The notes beneath the pieces are model-generated. The model worked only from the letters and a program-made list of their open reading frames with translations, did not search any database and was not told where the DNA came from. This document shows positions 26,291-34,344 of a stretch of DNA of 64,000 nucleotides, piece after piece; within the stretch, counting starts at the first letter, position 1; each line of letters begins with the position of its first letter. This DNA comes from Candidatus Bathyarchaeia archaeon. GTDB taxonomy: Archaea; Thermoproteota; Bathyarchaeia; 40CM-2-53-6; DTGE01. The stretch lies in the NCBI GenBank assembly GCA_038852285.1, contig JAWCKG010000003.1, forward strand, positions 1 to 64,000, read 5' to 3'. The position numbers were made by a program, and so were the translations under genes.

Positions 26291-27178
26291 TTATTCCTTC
26301 ACATAGGGCAAGCCCAGCGCCGCAGGTTTTGCTAATCCCCATTTCCTTCTGAACTTTGGGCTTAAAATTATCATCAACACTATGAGAGTCGCGATGAACG
26401 GAAGCATTCTATAAACGCCTAGGGGTATGCCGAGGCCTCCTGGAAAAATCACTTCAGGTGAAACGCCAAACTGCCATATCGTTCCGAAAAGCAAGGCGCC
26501 TCCAAGCAGTATGAAAGGCTTCCACATGGAAAAGAAAACAAGAGCGAGAGCAATCCATCCCATGCCTGACGTGGGGATATGGCACCAAACTCCTAGATAA
26601 CTCAAAATTAAAAACGCGCCCGCTAAACCGCTTAGCAATCCGCCTACGATAACGGATAGGTAACGGATTCTCGTGACATTTATCCCTGTGGCCTCCGCGA
26701 CCGAAGGATCCTCCCCCACCGACCTTATTTCTAGCCCTAAACTGGTCCTGTAAAGTATAAACCAAACGATGAAAACAAGCGCAAGTGCAACGAAAAACAG
26801 TGGGGAAAAAATTCCACCAATCTTAGGAGAAGATAGCCCTGCAGGCAAGGGACCCGAGTACTTATCTGCCCACCAAGTAGCGAAACCCATCGCAAAGATC
26901 CATATTCCCATCCCGCTGATAACTTGGTCAACTTTCAACGTTATTGAGAGTAATCCGTGGAGAAAGCCGAAAATTCCCCCAATGATTGTCCCGACTATGA
27001 AACCGAGCGCGAGACTTCCACTTTGAATCGCGGTTACGAAACCAGAAGCTGCTCCCATAAGCATCATTCCTTCTATTCCAACATTGAGGATGCCCGAACG
27101 CTGATCCCATAGCTCTCCTAGAGCAGGGAGCAGGAAGATCGTCATCGTCTCGAGACATCTCACAATAAACGGCCACAT
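26291..27178 (-). CDS. ABC transporter permease, YufQ-type
   Basis: A 295-residue inner-membrane permease of the branched-chain/nucleoside importer family, with about eight hydrophobic segments. The family signature 'GMMLMGAASGFV' near the N-terminus, 'GQ..GILNVGIEG'-type opening ('SGILNVGIEGM') and 'GLLSGLAGAFL' in the middle are visible. It pairs with the next permease to form the channel. The gene ends the minus-strand operon, 10 bases after the upstream permease. Confidence 0.92.
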   Translation of the reverse strand: MWPFIVRCLETMTIFLLPALGELWDQRSGILNVGIEGMMLMGAASGFVTAIQSGSLALGFIVGTIIGGIFGFLHGLLSITLKVDQVISGMGIWIFAMGFATWWADKYSGPLPAGLSSPKIGGIFSPLFFVALALVFIVWFILYRTSLGLEIRSVGEDPSVAEATGINVTRIRYLSVIVGGLLSGLAGAFLILSYLGVWCHIPTSGMGWIALALVFFSMWKPFILLGGALLFGTIWQFGVSPEVIFPGGLGIPLGVYRMLPFIATLIVLMIILSPKFRRKWGLAKPAALGLPYVKE

Positions 27179-27188
27179 GATCTCATCC

Positions 27189-28262
27189 TCATTCCTTCTC
27201 TCGTATGATTTTGTATCGATGGAAGAACTGGAAGGCGGTGAACGTGAGGAAGAGAATTCCTATGAAAACATTATCAAGTCCAAATGTTAATCCAAGTCTT
27301 CGAACCAGAATGCTTCCCCCCTCTCTCAGTGACCCGATAAAGATCGATGCCGGGATCGCTGCGATTGGGTTTAAGAGGCAAACTAAACCAACAATTATCC
27401 CCCAGAAGGTGAAGTCCCCTATCCCCATGTACCCTTCAGGCCTTGGAATTCGGCCGAAAGAAGGGTCGCCGGCCCACATATGGTATGCGGACAGTCCAGC
27501 TATCGCCCCGCCGACGGCTGTCACGAAAATTAACATCTTAAGCGGATTCATTCCCGCATATTTGGCTGCGGTTGGATTACTGCCATAGCACCTGATCTGG
27601 TAGCCAATACTCGTTTTTGTGAGCAAAAAGTGAAATATTGCAGATATGGCAATAGCTAGAGGTACGGTAAAGGGTATCTTTCCGATTGTCGGCGCCATCG
27701 CGGATGCCGGTAAGAAACGGCTCTCGGACTCCGAAACGCCCATCCACGGTCCCCCTATAACCAAACAATAGATCAGCCAGAAAGCGATGTGATTTAACAT
27801 AATGGTCGTCACTACTTCATTTACACCCCATTTCTCCTTCAAAAATCCAGCGATTGCCCCATAGCCTGCGCCGAATAGGCTTGCTGCGATTAACATGAGT
27901 GGAATAAGAACTCCGGATGGAAGATTGCCCCAAGCGTATGCGACCGCGAACGCGCCAACCGTTCCAAGGTAAAACTGTCCTTGTACGCCCACGTTCCAAA
28001 ACCCAGTTTTAAGCGGGAGAATGAACGCAAGAGTGATAAGCAACAGGAACATGCTCCTGTGGATTGTCATCACCAGTCCGAGTCGAGGGTTAAAAGCAAA
28101 AGAGAATATATTTCTATACGCCTCTGCTACATCGGCTCCCTCCAGAAGGAGGAAGATGCTAAAAACAGCAAAGGCAACGATTATCGAAGCGGTGGATATT
28201 TTGACAGCGTCTCGACCCGTTAACACAAGCATCTTCTCAAGCTTTAGCCTTGGGATCCTCAT
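27189..28262 (-). CDS. ABC transporter permease, YufP-type
   Basis: A 357-residue permease with roughly ten hydrophobic segments. 'PLKTGFWNVGVQGQFYLG', 'GAIAGFLKEKWGVNEVVTTIMLN' and 'GYQIRCYGSNPTAAKYAGM' are characteristic of the larger permease of BMP-type nucleoside importers; only short runs are cited. It sits between the ATPase gene (16 bases upstream) and the smaller permease gene. Confidence 0.92.
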   Translation of the reverse strand: MRIPRLKLEKMLVLTGRDAVKISTASIIVAFAVFSIFLLLEGADVAEAYRNIFSFAFNPRLGLVMTIHRSMFLLLITLAFILPLKTGFWNVGVQGQFYLGTVGAFAVAYAWGNLPSGVLIPLMLIAASLFGAGYGAIAGFLKEKWGVNEVVTTIMLNHIAFWLIYCLVIGGPWMGVSESESRFLPASAMAPTIGKIPFTVPLAIAISAIFHFLLTKTSIGYQIRCYGSNPTAAKYAGMNPLKMLIFVTAVGGAIAGLSAYHMWAGDPSFGRIPRPEGYMGIGDFTFWGIIVGLVCLLNPIAAIPASIFIGSLREGGSILVRRLGLTFGLDNVFIGILFLTFTAFQFFHRYKIIREKE

Positions 28263-28277
28263 TAGCAGTCACCTCGC

Positions 28278-29888
28278 TTATGGCTCCTCCGCCGGTGCGC
28301 CAGCCATCATCGCCCCTATGCTTTCTTTTCTCGCTTTTTCCGCTGGAACGATGCTCACAAACCTGCCTTCATAGATAGGTGCTATTCTATCGCTCATTTG
28401 CAGAACCTCGTCTAGATCCTCGGAGACCAGCAAAATTCCCATTCTTTCTTCTTTGCAGGCCATCAATTTGTTTCGAACGAACTCAGTTGCACCCACATCT
28501 AGTCCATGCGTGGGTAGATTAGCGATCAGAAGCCTCATGGTCCTTGGAATTATTCGCGCTAAAATCAACTTCTGCAAGTTCCCTCCAGAGAGGTGCGCCG
28601 CCTTTGTGTCAATGCTGGGGGCTGTTACATCGAATTCGGAAATGACTTTTTCAGCATGTTCACGGATCTTCTTGTAATTCAGAAGGCCGCGCTTGGAAAA
28701 TTCTTCGTCAAACCAAAGGTTCATCGCGATGTTTTCGACCAGTGAAAACCCTCCGACGCTGACCTCTACGCGCTCAGGGGGGATATACCCTATGCCCATC
28801 TTCAACCTTTCGAGAACCGAGGCGCCGGTGATGTCGCTGCCCTGAAAAACTATCTTCCCCCCTTCAGGTTTGCGGAGGCCAGCCAAGACCTCAGCCAATT
28901 CATGTTGCCCGTTACCGCTGACTCCCGCTATTCCGAAGATTTCACCTTCTCTGATGGAAAAAGATACGCCTTTAAGAGCCAAGACCCCTCTATCGCTTAG
29001 CGCCGAAAGGTTCTCCACTCGTAGTACCTCTTTTCCAATTTTCACCTCGGGCTTTTTCACCCTAAAGAGAACCTCCCTTCCAACCATATACTCAGCCAAG
29101 GCCTCCATCGTAGCCTCATCCCTCTTAAGACGCTGCACCACCTTTCCCTTTCTGAGAATGGTGACCCTATCGCTTACCTTGAGCACCTCGGGCAATTTAT
29201 GGGTGATAAAGGGGATGATAGCAAGTTCGTTCATAGCCATTGCCCGCAGGGATTTTAAGAATTCTTCGGTTTCAAGAGGAGTTAAAACTGAAGTTGGCTC
29301 ATCGAATATCAAGAGCTTTGCGCCCCGATAGAGGGCCTTTAAAATCTCCACCAACTGCTGTTCTCCAGCGGAGAGCTGCCAAACCGTCGCGTTGAGGTCT
29401 ATTTTAAAACCATATTTCCTGCAGAGTTCCTTTACCTCACCCTCGGCCCTCCTCATATCCGGAATTTTCTCAGTCTTCGGATGCCCGAGGACTATATTTT
29501 CAAGAACGGTGTGGGCCGGTATCAACTTTCGATGCTGGTGGACCATCCCTATTCCTAGGTTTATGGCGTCTAAAGGCGATTTGAATTTGACCCTCCTCCC
29601 GCGGACGTAGATCTCCCCTTCGTCGGGTTGTAATAATCCGAATAAAATGTTCATCAAGGTGGTCTTTCCAGCGCCATTCTCCCCGAGGACGGCGTGGACC
29701 TCGCCAGCTTTTATCTCAAAATCTATGTGATCGTTAGCGACAACCCCTGGAAACCTCTTTGTGATCCCTCTCGCCTCCAAGACCGTTTCACCACGCCTCA
29801 ACCCTTCCAGAAGGCCGCTCAACGCTTGTTTCCCGCTCTGAGGTTTCCTCCGCACAAAAAGATCCTTTTTCTGAATGAGAACCGACAA
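28278..29888 (-). CDS. ABC importer ATPase with two nucleotide-binding domains, YufO/RbsA-type
   Basis: A fused double ATPase of about 536 residues energising the nucleoside importer. The first domain has Walker A 'GENGAGKTTL', signature 'LSAGEQQLVEIL' and Walker B 'LLIFDEPTS'. The second has the degenerate Walker A 'GVSGNGQHEL' and signature 'LSGGNLQKLILAR', as usual for this family, with 'ANLPTHGLDVGA' in place of a standard Walker B. I choose TTG 29888, one base beyond the DUF2877 stop and preceded by AGAGGTG, over GTG 29897. This arrangement makes translation of the ATPase coupled to DUF2877. Confidence 0.9.
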   Translation of the reverse strand: MSVLIQKKDLFVRRKPQSGKQALSGLLEGLRRGETVLEARGITKRFPGVVANDHIDFEIKAGEVHAVLGENGAGKTTLMNILFGLLQPDEGEIYVRGRRVKFKSPLDAINLGIGMVHQHRKLIPAHTVLENIVLGHPKTEKIPDMRRAEGEVKELCRKYGFKIDLNATVWQLSAGEQQLVEILKALYRGAKLLIFDEPTSVLTPLETEEFLKSLRAMAMNELAIIPFITHKLPEVLKVSDRVTILRKGKVVQRLKRDEATMEALAEYMVGREVLFRVKKPEVKIGKEVLRVENLSALSDRGVLALKGVSFSIREGEIFGIAGVSGNGQHELAEVLAGLRKPEGGKIVFQGSDITGASVLERLKMGIGYIPPERVEVSVGGFSLVENIAMNLWFDEEFSKRGLLNYKKIREHAEKVISEFDVTAPSIDTKAAHLSGGNLQKLILARIIPRTMRLLIANLPTHGLDVGATEFVRNKLMACKEERMGILLVSEDLDEVLQMSDRIAPIYEGRFVSIVPAEKARKESIGAMMAGAPAEEP

Positions 29889-29889
29889 T

Positions 29890-30912
29890 TCATACACCTC
29901 TTAGAGATGGCGTGTTATCACTACTCTTTGTGCTAACTATTATTTGCTCACATTTTTCCCGATCCATGGAATTTAGACATCCATACATGGATAAACCGAG
30001 GTGAAGCCCGAGTAGAACCCCAACAACCGTATCGATCCCCGAAGTTTCACCTATTCTTGAAACTCTTTCGAACTCCATTTTTACATCCTCGGCCGTGCCC
30101 CCAAGTATCGACTCAAGTAATTTCTCTACGGCCTCATTTACCTCGCCGTTGGCTGCGTGTCCCAGCAACCGCTGGCTTATCAATGTCGTTTTTCTCACCC
30201 TACCTACAATCGCCTCATTCATCGCCCTGACGCGGTCGAGGTCCCCGCCAAGCGAGTTGGCGATCCACCAGTTTGCGGCCATGAACCCTGCCAGTGCGTC
30301 GTCAGCGGAAGGAGAAAGCCCGAAGCCTAGCCCTATAAGTCTTTGGGCGCTTTCCTCTACACCTCGCACATCACCTGTTCTCGCCGATTTTACCAGGTTT
30401 ACCAGACGCGGCAGAATGGTCTCGATTACCAGGTCTGAATAAGACACTTCTGGCACGATCCCGGAGACTATCTCTTCAACATGGGGAAGTAATTGCCCCA
30501 GCCCCTCAGGTTTGCTCTTATTCGCTGCAAGTTGCTTCACCACCTCCAGGTTGCGCTTGATGAGTTCAGAGCTAAGGCATCGTTCAGAACAGGTTTTCGG
30601 TTGCCAAAGCTTCACGTCTTCCAACGAGATTTCAAGCACCTCACCGACACGCATTCGATCACCCACTCGCCGAACTCGCATTCCTCTGCGGATGCCGAGC
30701 GAGGGCATACTTTCGCTTGGGAGCATGTCGGTGATTAAATTGATCGGGCTTCGTAAGATGTCGCTGCAACCTATTCCCACAAGCTTCCCTTCGATCAAGA
30801 TGTTGAAGACGCGCTCGAAGACGCTGTGAACTTCACCCTCAGTGCTTGCCCTTAACGCTCTGAACGCGGCTGGACCAATCGAGATAGCCCTAACGATTCG
30901 CAGAAAATCCAT
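29890..30912 (-). CDS. DUF2877 protein, AllH-like carbamoyltransferase component
   Basis: A 340-residue protein of the DUF2877 family. The family motifs are clear: 'GLGFGLSPSADDALAG' near 203-218 (usual form GLGxGLTPSGDD) and 'GETSGIDTVVGVLLGL' near 299-314. The E. coli homologue AllH (YlbF) acts with AllF (FdrA) and AllG (DUF1116) as oxamate carbamoyltransferase in anaerobic allantoin use. Both partners are encoded 3.4-7.4 kb away on the opposite strand. Here the stop codon TGA nearly touches the start of the importer ATPase, linking carbamoyl transfer with substrate uptake. The acceptor/donor in this organism need not be oxamate. Confidence 0.88.
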   Translation of the reverse strand: MDFLRIVRAISIGPAAFRALRASTEGEVHSVFERVFNILIEGKLVGIGCSDILRSPINLITDMLPSESMPSLGIRRGMRVRRVGDRMRVGEVLEISLEDVKLWQPKTCSERCLSSELIKRNLEVVKQLAANKSKPEGLGQLLPHVEEIVSGIVPEVSYSDLVIETILPRLVNLVKSARTGDVRGVEESAQRLIGLGFGLSPSADDALAGFMAANWWIANSLGGDLDRVRAMNEAIVGRVRKTTLISQRLLGHAANGEVNEAVEKLLESILGGTAEDVKMEFERVSRIGETSGIDTVVGVLLGLHLGLSMYGCLNSMDREKCEQIIVSTKSSDNTPSLRGV

Positions 30913-30935
30913 CCCAGAGAACTCTTCCTCGGGAG

Positions 30936-31523
30936 TTAAATCCTTTCACCCACTAGCTTGCCATCCTTTATCCGGTCCCACTGTTGCTTCGTCATCGTTT
31001 GCAACATTGTGCCGAAGTGGCTCTTCTTGTCAGGGTGTGGAGTGAAACCATACGCTTGGAACAGCTTGCGGCCACCTATCAAGCTCTCAGCACTTGCCTC
31101 CACGACATCTACGCCTAGCACATCAAAATACATTTCGAGCTTGCAGGGCCAAAGATAGGCACCAATCTGAGCTCCTCGTTTCAGCGTTGTTGTGTGCAGA
31201 CTGCAGCCTGTCTTAGGATCCCTTAAAGCACCATTGGTAACCCCAACCACCTTGCCATCCACCCTGCCAACAAGGTTAAAGTGGCTTTCCGGCGGCAATC
31301 CCCACATGGGTCTGTTCTCACGCCAAAGATAGAACTCTGTTATCAGCTCTGCTGTAACTAGGTCGAATAAATCATTGTGGATGGTGAGGTTTGGTATGAG
31401 CGCGTCGCAGACTTCCTCTACCTCGCTCTTCTCCATGCTCCTGACCGTCATCTCCTCCCCTGTAGGCAACGTTATTCTACGTGGCGGATAAGGCTTCATC
31501 ACTTTACTCCAATCGTATTCCAT
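30936..31523 (-). CDS. Probable GNAT-fold protein of unknown substrate
   Basis: A 195-residue protein from the ATG at 31523, which has a strong GGAGGTGA site; the open frame starts ten codons earlier. I do not recognise a specific family. 'LVGRVDGKVVGVTNGAL' and the late 'GGRKLFQAYGFTPH' resemble strands and the C-terminal helix-loop of GNAT acyltransferases. An acyl-CoA-using partner would suit the neighbouring thiolase-like and DUF35 genes. It lies between DUF35 and DUF2877 in the operon, with 23 bases to DUF2877. Confidence 0.6.
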   Translation of the reverse strand: MEYDWSKVMKPYPPRRITLPTGEEMTVRSMEKSEVEEVCDALIPNLTIHNDLFDLVTAELITEFYLWRENRPMWGLPPESHFNLVGRVDGKVVGVTNGALRDPKTGCSLHTTTLKRGAQIGAYLWPCKLEMYFDVLGVDVVEASAESLIGGRKLFQAYGFTPHPDKKSHFGTMLQTMTKQQWDRIKDGKLVGERI

Positions 31524-31549
31524 TCTTTCACCTCCATTTTTAATGATCT

Positions 31550-31888
31550 TCACTCCAATGGTTCAAACTTGAATCCATAAATATCTTTTTCATTTAATTT
31601 TCGAAGCTTCCCCCAGACGGGCTTCAGCAACATCCCAATCTTTGGATAGTCGGTGCTCACCTGGCCTAGCATTCTAATGCCGCTGAAATCAGCTATGCCG
31701 AGCGTCAGGGGCGGCATCTCTATTCCCTGCGGTAACGTATATAGCTTAGTATACGTGGTCAACTTGCCCACTTTAGGCAGCTCAACTTCCTCAAACTCAG
31801 TTGCTTTACAGCTTAGACATCGGTCATGCTTAGTGCTCATCACCCGCCCACAGGCTTTACACTTGAATCCAACGAATTTTTGCTCCAT
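31550..31888 (-). CDS. DUF35 zinc-ribbon/OB-fold acyl-CoA-associated protein
   Basis: A 112-residue protein of the ChsH2-like DUF35 family. The rubredoxin-like zinc ribbon has 'CKACGR' and 'CLSCKA'; the OB part begins 'GKLTTYTKLYTLP'. In archaea and bacteria these proteins bind acyl-CoA and bridge thiolase-type partners, as in the thiolase/HMG-CoA synthase complex. I place the start at ATG 31888, three bases past the thiolase-like stop; the longer frame overlaps it. Pairing with the upstream thiolase homologue is expected. Confidence 0.88.
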   Translation of the reverse strand: MEQKFVGFKCKACGRVMSTKHDRCLSCKATEFEEVELPKVGKLTTYTKLYTLPQGIEMPPLTLGIADFSGIRMLGQVSTDYPKIGMLLKPVWGKLRKLNEKDIYGFKFEPLE

Positions 31889-31890
31889 GA

Positions 31891-33051
31891 TTACCATCCC
31901 CTCTCCAATACATGGATCACAGTGTTGTTTCCAAAACCGCCAAAGTTGCAAGCTAAAGCCCACTTTGGGTTTTTGACTTGCCGCTCACCACATTCTCCAC
32001 GGAGTTGCCAAACCAGCTCAACCACTTGGGCTACACCCGTGGCCCCGAGAGCATGGCCCCGCGCTTTCAAACCTCCCGAAGGATTGATGGGCAGTTTTCC
32101 ATCAAGGGCCGTTAACCCCTTCTCCACCGCCAGGTGCCCTTTTCCCTTCTCAAAAAATCCTATATCCTCACTTTCAGCTATCTCCAAAATTTCAAACGCG
32201 TCATGCACCTCAGCTACGTCGATGTCATCTGCCGAAATTCCCGCCATCTTGAACGCCTTCTGAGCAGCAACTTTAACCGACTTTAGCACGGTCGGGTCCT
32301 CCCTTTCCTGGAGCGCTTGCACATCAGTGGCCTGGCCTAATCCGGCGATCCTCACCGGCTTGTCCGTGAACTTCTTAGCCTTTTCAAGTGGACATAGAAC
32401 CAGAGAAGCCGCTCCGTCGCTGATCGGGCAGACATAATAGAGACGTAGGGGGTCGGCGATAACTGCTGAGCTCATCGCCCCTTCAACTGTGCAGGCTCGC
32501 TGTATGTGGGCATAAGGATTCTTAAGCGCATTGGCGTGGTTTTTCACCGCAACCATCGCGAGATGCCTCTCCGTTAACCCATAGCATTCCATGTAAAGCC
32601 TGGCGAGCATTCCTCCCATCGCTGGAAGGGTCGCACCGTGAATGTACTCCGCTGTCGGGTGGAGCATGGTTGCCACTAGATCAGTTACGATGTCTGTGTC
32701 GGCCGTGGTCATCTTCTCCCCACCGGTTACGAGAACCATGTCATAGCATCCGGAAGCTACCGCCATGAAAGCATTCTTAAGCGCGGATCCTCCGGCAGCG
32801 GGCCCATTCTCGATTCTGTCAGCGGCGGCCGGTACCAACGCTATCCTATCGACCAATGAGCTGGCCACCGCGGTTTGATGCGAAATTTCACCTGCCAGCA
32901 TGCTTGAAACATAGACGGCGTCAAAGTCCTCTTTTACGACGTTGGCATGTTCTATCGCGCGTAGCGATGCTTCTGCCAATATGTCCATCAAGTCCCCAGG
33001 TGCTCGACCGAACTTCGTCATTCCTGCTCCAATGATCGCCACATCTCTCAT
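31891..33051 (-). CDS. Thiolase-superfamily protein (SCPx-like) lacking the nucleophilic cysteine
   Basis: A 386-residue protein of the SCP2-type thiolase family. 'EVHDAFEILEIAE' and 'GGLKARGHALGATGVAQ' carry the two conserved His regions, and the C-terminal 'ACNFGGFGNN' keeps the second Cys. The acyl-accepting Cys, expected three residues before the first Gly of 'ENxCAxG', is instead Pro84 in 'ENGPAAGGSA'. The DNA reads CCC there, so this is not an ambiguous call. Claisen or thiolytic chemistry of the usual kind is thus unlikely; a structural or non-decarboxylative acyl-CoA role with DUF35 is more plausible. It is the second gene of the operon after the cyclase-family gene. Confidence 0.88.
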   Translation of the reverse strand: MRDVAIIGAGMTKFGRAPGDLMDILAEASLRAIEHANVVKEDFDAVYVSSMLAGEISHQTAVASSLVDRIALVPAAADRIENGPAAGGSALKNAFMAVASGCYDMVLVTGGEKMTTADTDIVTDLVATMLHPTAEYIHGATLPAMGGMLARLYMECYGLTERHLAMVAVKNHANALKNPYAHIQRACTVEGAMSSAVIADPLRLYYVCPISDGAASLVLCPLEKAKKFTDKPVRIAGLGQATDVQALQEREDPTVLKSVKVAAQKAFKMAGISADDIDVAEVHDAFEILEIAESEDIGFFEKGKGHLAVEKGLTALDGKLPINPSGGLKARGHALGATGVAQVVELVWQLRGECGERQVKNPKWALACNFGGFGNNTVIHVLERGW

Positions 33052-33131
33052 TTTCTTAACGCCAAATTAATCAATTATGTGGGTAGTTAGGGAAACGCTC
33101 CCGCATTTTGGCTGTCACGTGGGGGTAAACT

Positions 33132-33953
33132 TTACCCGAGTAACGCCAGTACACGCGTCCAAGCCGCTTCTGCGCCATCGATCTTAATCGGGGCGCATAC
33201 GATAATTACCCGCTTGTTTTGAAGCTCAGGTTTACCTATGTCTCCACCCAGATTCTCCAAGTGAATGCAATCATGCGGGAATAGTTTGTTGTGGGTCAGC
33301 TGGTAGTCCTCTGGTGGGAAGAGCTTCTCTACGGCTTTCTTGCCGAACTTTTTCTCGACGAGGGCCCTGACTCTCTCGCATTGGCCGAAAGTGCCTTTGC
33401 CCAAGAATCTGCCTATCGGCAAGTCCATTGGATGATCCGTGGAAACAGCATCGACACCCCAGATGTGTATCTTTTTCTTGATCAACCAGTTGACCATGTC
33501 TGGGTGGGCTCCTGGATGTCGTAGTATGTAACGCTCCTCGTCCTCCTCTGGTCCGTATGGGGCGTACTTATGCCACCCTGTGTGGAGGATGAGAATGTCC
33601 CCCTCATGCACGTCCGCCCTTTCCTCGATCATTTTCGGCGTGTACACGGACAGGTCGTCCATATCCTTGCTTAAGTCTACGATCACGCCCGGGCCGAACA
33701 CCCACTCTAAGGGCAACTGGTCAATGGTCTTGCCTTTGGTCAGGAAGTGCCGGGGAGCATCGAGGTGGGTGCCGATATGCCATGAGCTCTGAATATACTG
33801 GGCGTTCACTCCGTGCTCTGACTTGCGCTTGAAGTACCTCATCTCGAATGGTGGGTAATACGGCCAAAAGCTCGAATGGATGCCGAGCGTCTGTGAGAGG
33901 TCGTAGACCTTGACTTCCCTTCCTTCAATGAGCTTAAGTAGCTCGTTTACCAT
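33132..33953 (-). CDS. Cyclase-family metal-dependent hydrolase (kynurenine formamidase-like fold)
   Basis: A 273-residue member of the cyclase family (PF04199), which includes kynurenine formamidase, isatin hydrolase and other cyclic-amide or amide hydrolases. The metal-site motif 'HIGTHLDAPRHF' is at residues 59-70, and 'GVDAVSTDHP' provides further conserved residues. The ATG at 33953 with AGAGG eight bases upstream is preferred over the TTG two codons earlier. It heads the leftward operon and is the best candidate in the island for opening a nitrogen heterocycle or hydrolysing an intermediate. Actual substrate is unknown. Confidence 0.87.
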   Translation of the reverse strand: MVNELLKLIEGREVKVYDLSQTLGIHSSFWPYYPPFEMRYFKRKSEHGVNAQYIQSSWHIGTHLDAPRHFLTKGKTIDQLPLEWVFGPGVIVDLSKDMDDLSVYTPKMIEERADVHEGDILILHTGWHKYAPYGPEEDEERYILRHPGAHPDMVNWLIKKKIHIWGVDAVSTDHPMDLPIGRFLGKGTFGQCERVRALVEKKFGKKAVEKLFPPEDYQLTHNKLFPHDCIHLENLGGDIGKPELQNKRVIIVCAPIKIDGAEAAWTRVLALLG

Positions 33954-34000
33954 TTCCAAAACCTCTTTTCGCTCACCTTTTTCAAATTGTATTTTTAACC

Positions 34001-34010
34001 TTTATAAAAG
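34001..34010 (-). promoter_or_regulatory. TATA box of the cyclase-importer operon
   Basis: CTTTTATAAA on the minus strand predicts transcription start near 33978, leaving a short leader with an AGAGG site before ATG 33953. Confidence 0.6.
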
Positions 34011-34054
34011 ACTTTCGGCCAAAAATTCAATAAAGGTTTGAGATGGTGGCCTTA

Positions 34055-34078
34055 TTATATAGAAAATTATATAGAAAA
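34055..34078. repeat. Tandem 12-bp repeat in divergent promoter
   Basis: Two contiguous exact copies of TTATATAGAAAA (34055-34066 and 34067-34078). The 12-bp spacing is slightly more than one helical turn, so a dimeric regulator could occupy both copies on nearly one face. Confidence 0.6.
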
Positions 34079-34302
34079 TTCAGTTTTGATGGGTCTTACT
34101 CGTTCTGGAGGGTTGAGCTGAGAAACCAGGCTTCTCTTAAAACTTCACAAGCATTAACGTGTTCCGTAGTTGGCGAATTTCCTTTAAAAATTTAAATCTA
34201 CAATCAAAGCTGGGGAAAAATCTCTTTTCGCTTAACGAATGGTTGGTAGTTTAATTAATTCGTACCATTAATGTTAAGTTTACAGAACACGCGTGCGGAA
34301 TC

Positions 34303-34310
34303 TTTATAAT
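34303..34310 (+). promoter_or_regulatory. TATA box of fdrA-DUF1116
   Basis: TTTATAAT lies 35 bases upstream of the TTG start of fdrA. It predicts transcription start near 34334 and a leader of about ten bases containing AGGGGTTGAG. Confidence 0.55.
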
Positions 34311-34344
34311 TCAGCAACATTACCATTCAAAACTAGGGGTTGAG

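Larger units (their letters stand above)
33960..34344. promoter_or_regulatory. Divergent promoter region of the catabolic island
   Basis: A/T-rich spacer of 385 bases between the leftward cyclase operon and rightward fdrA. TATA boxes face both ways: CTTTTATAAA on the minus strand (34001-34010) and TTTATAAT on the plus strand (34303-34310). Between them are two exact 12-bp tandem copies of TTATATAGAAAA (34055-34078) and an interrupted palindrome with arms AATGGT (34238-34243) and ACCATT (34264-34269) around an AATTAATT core. This is where a regulator sensing the catabolic substrate would bind. No regulator gene is adjacent. Confidence 0.6.
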
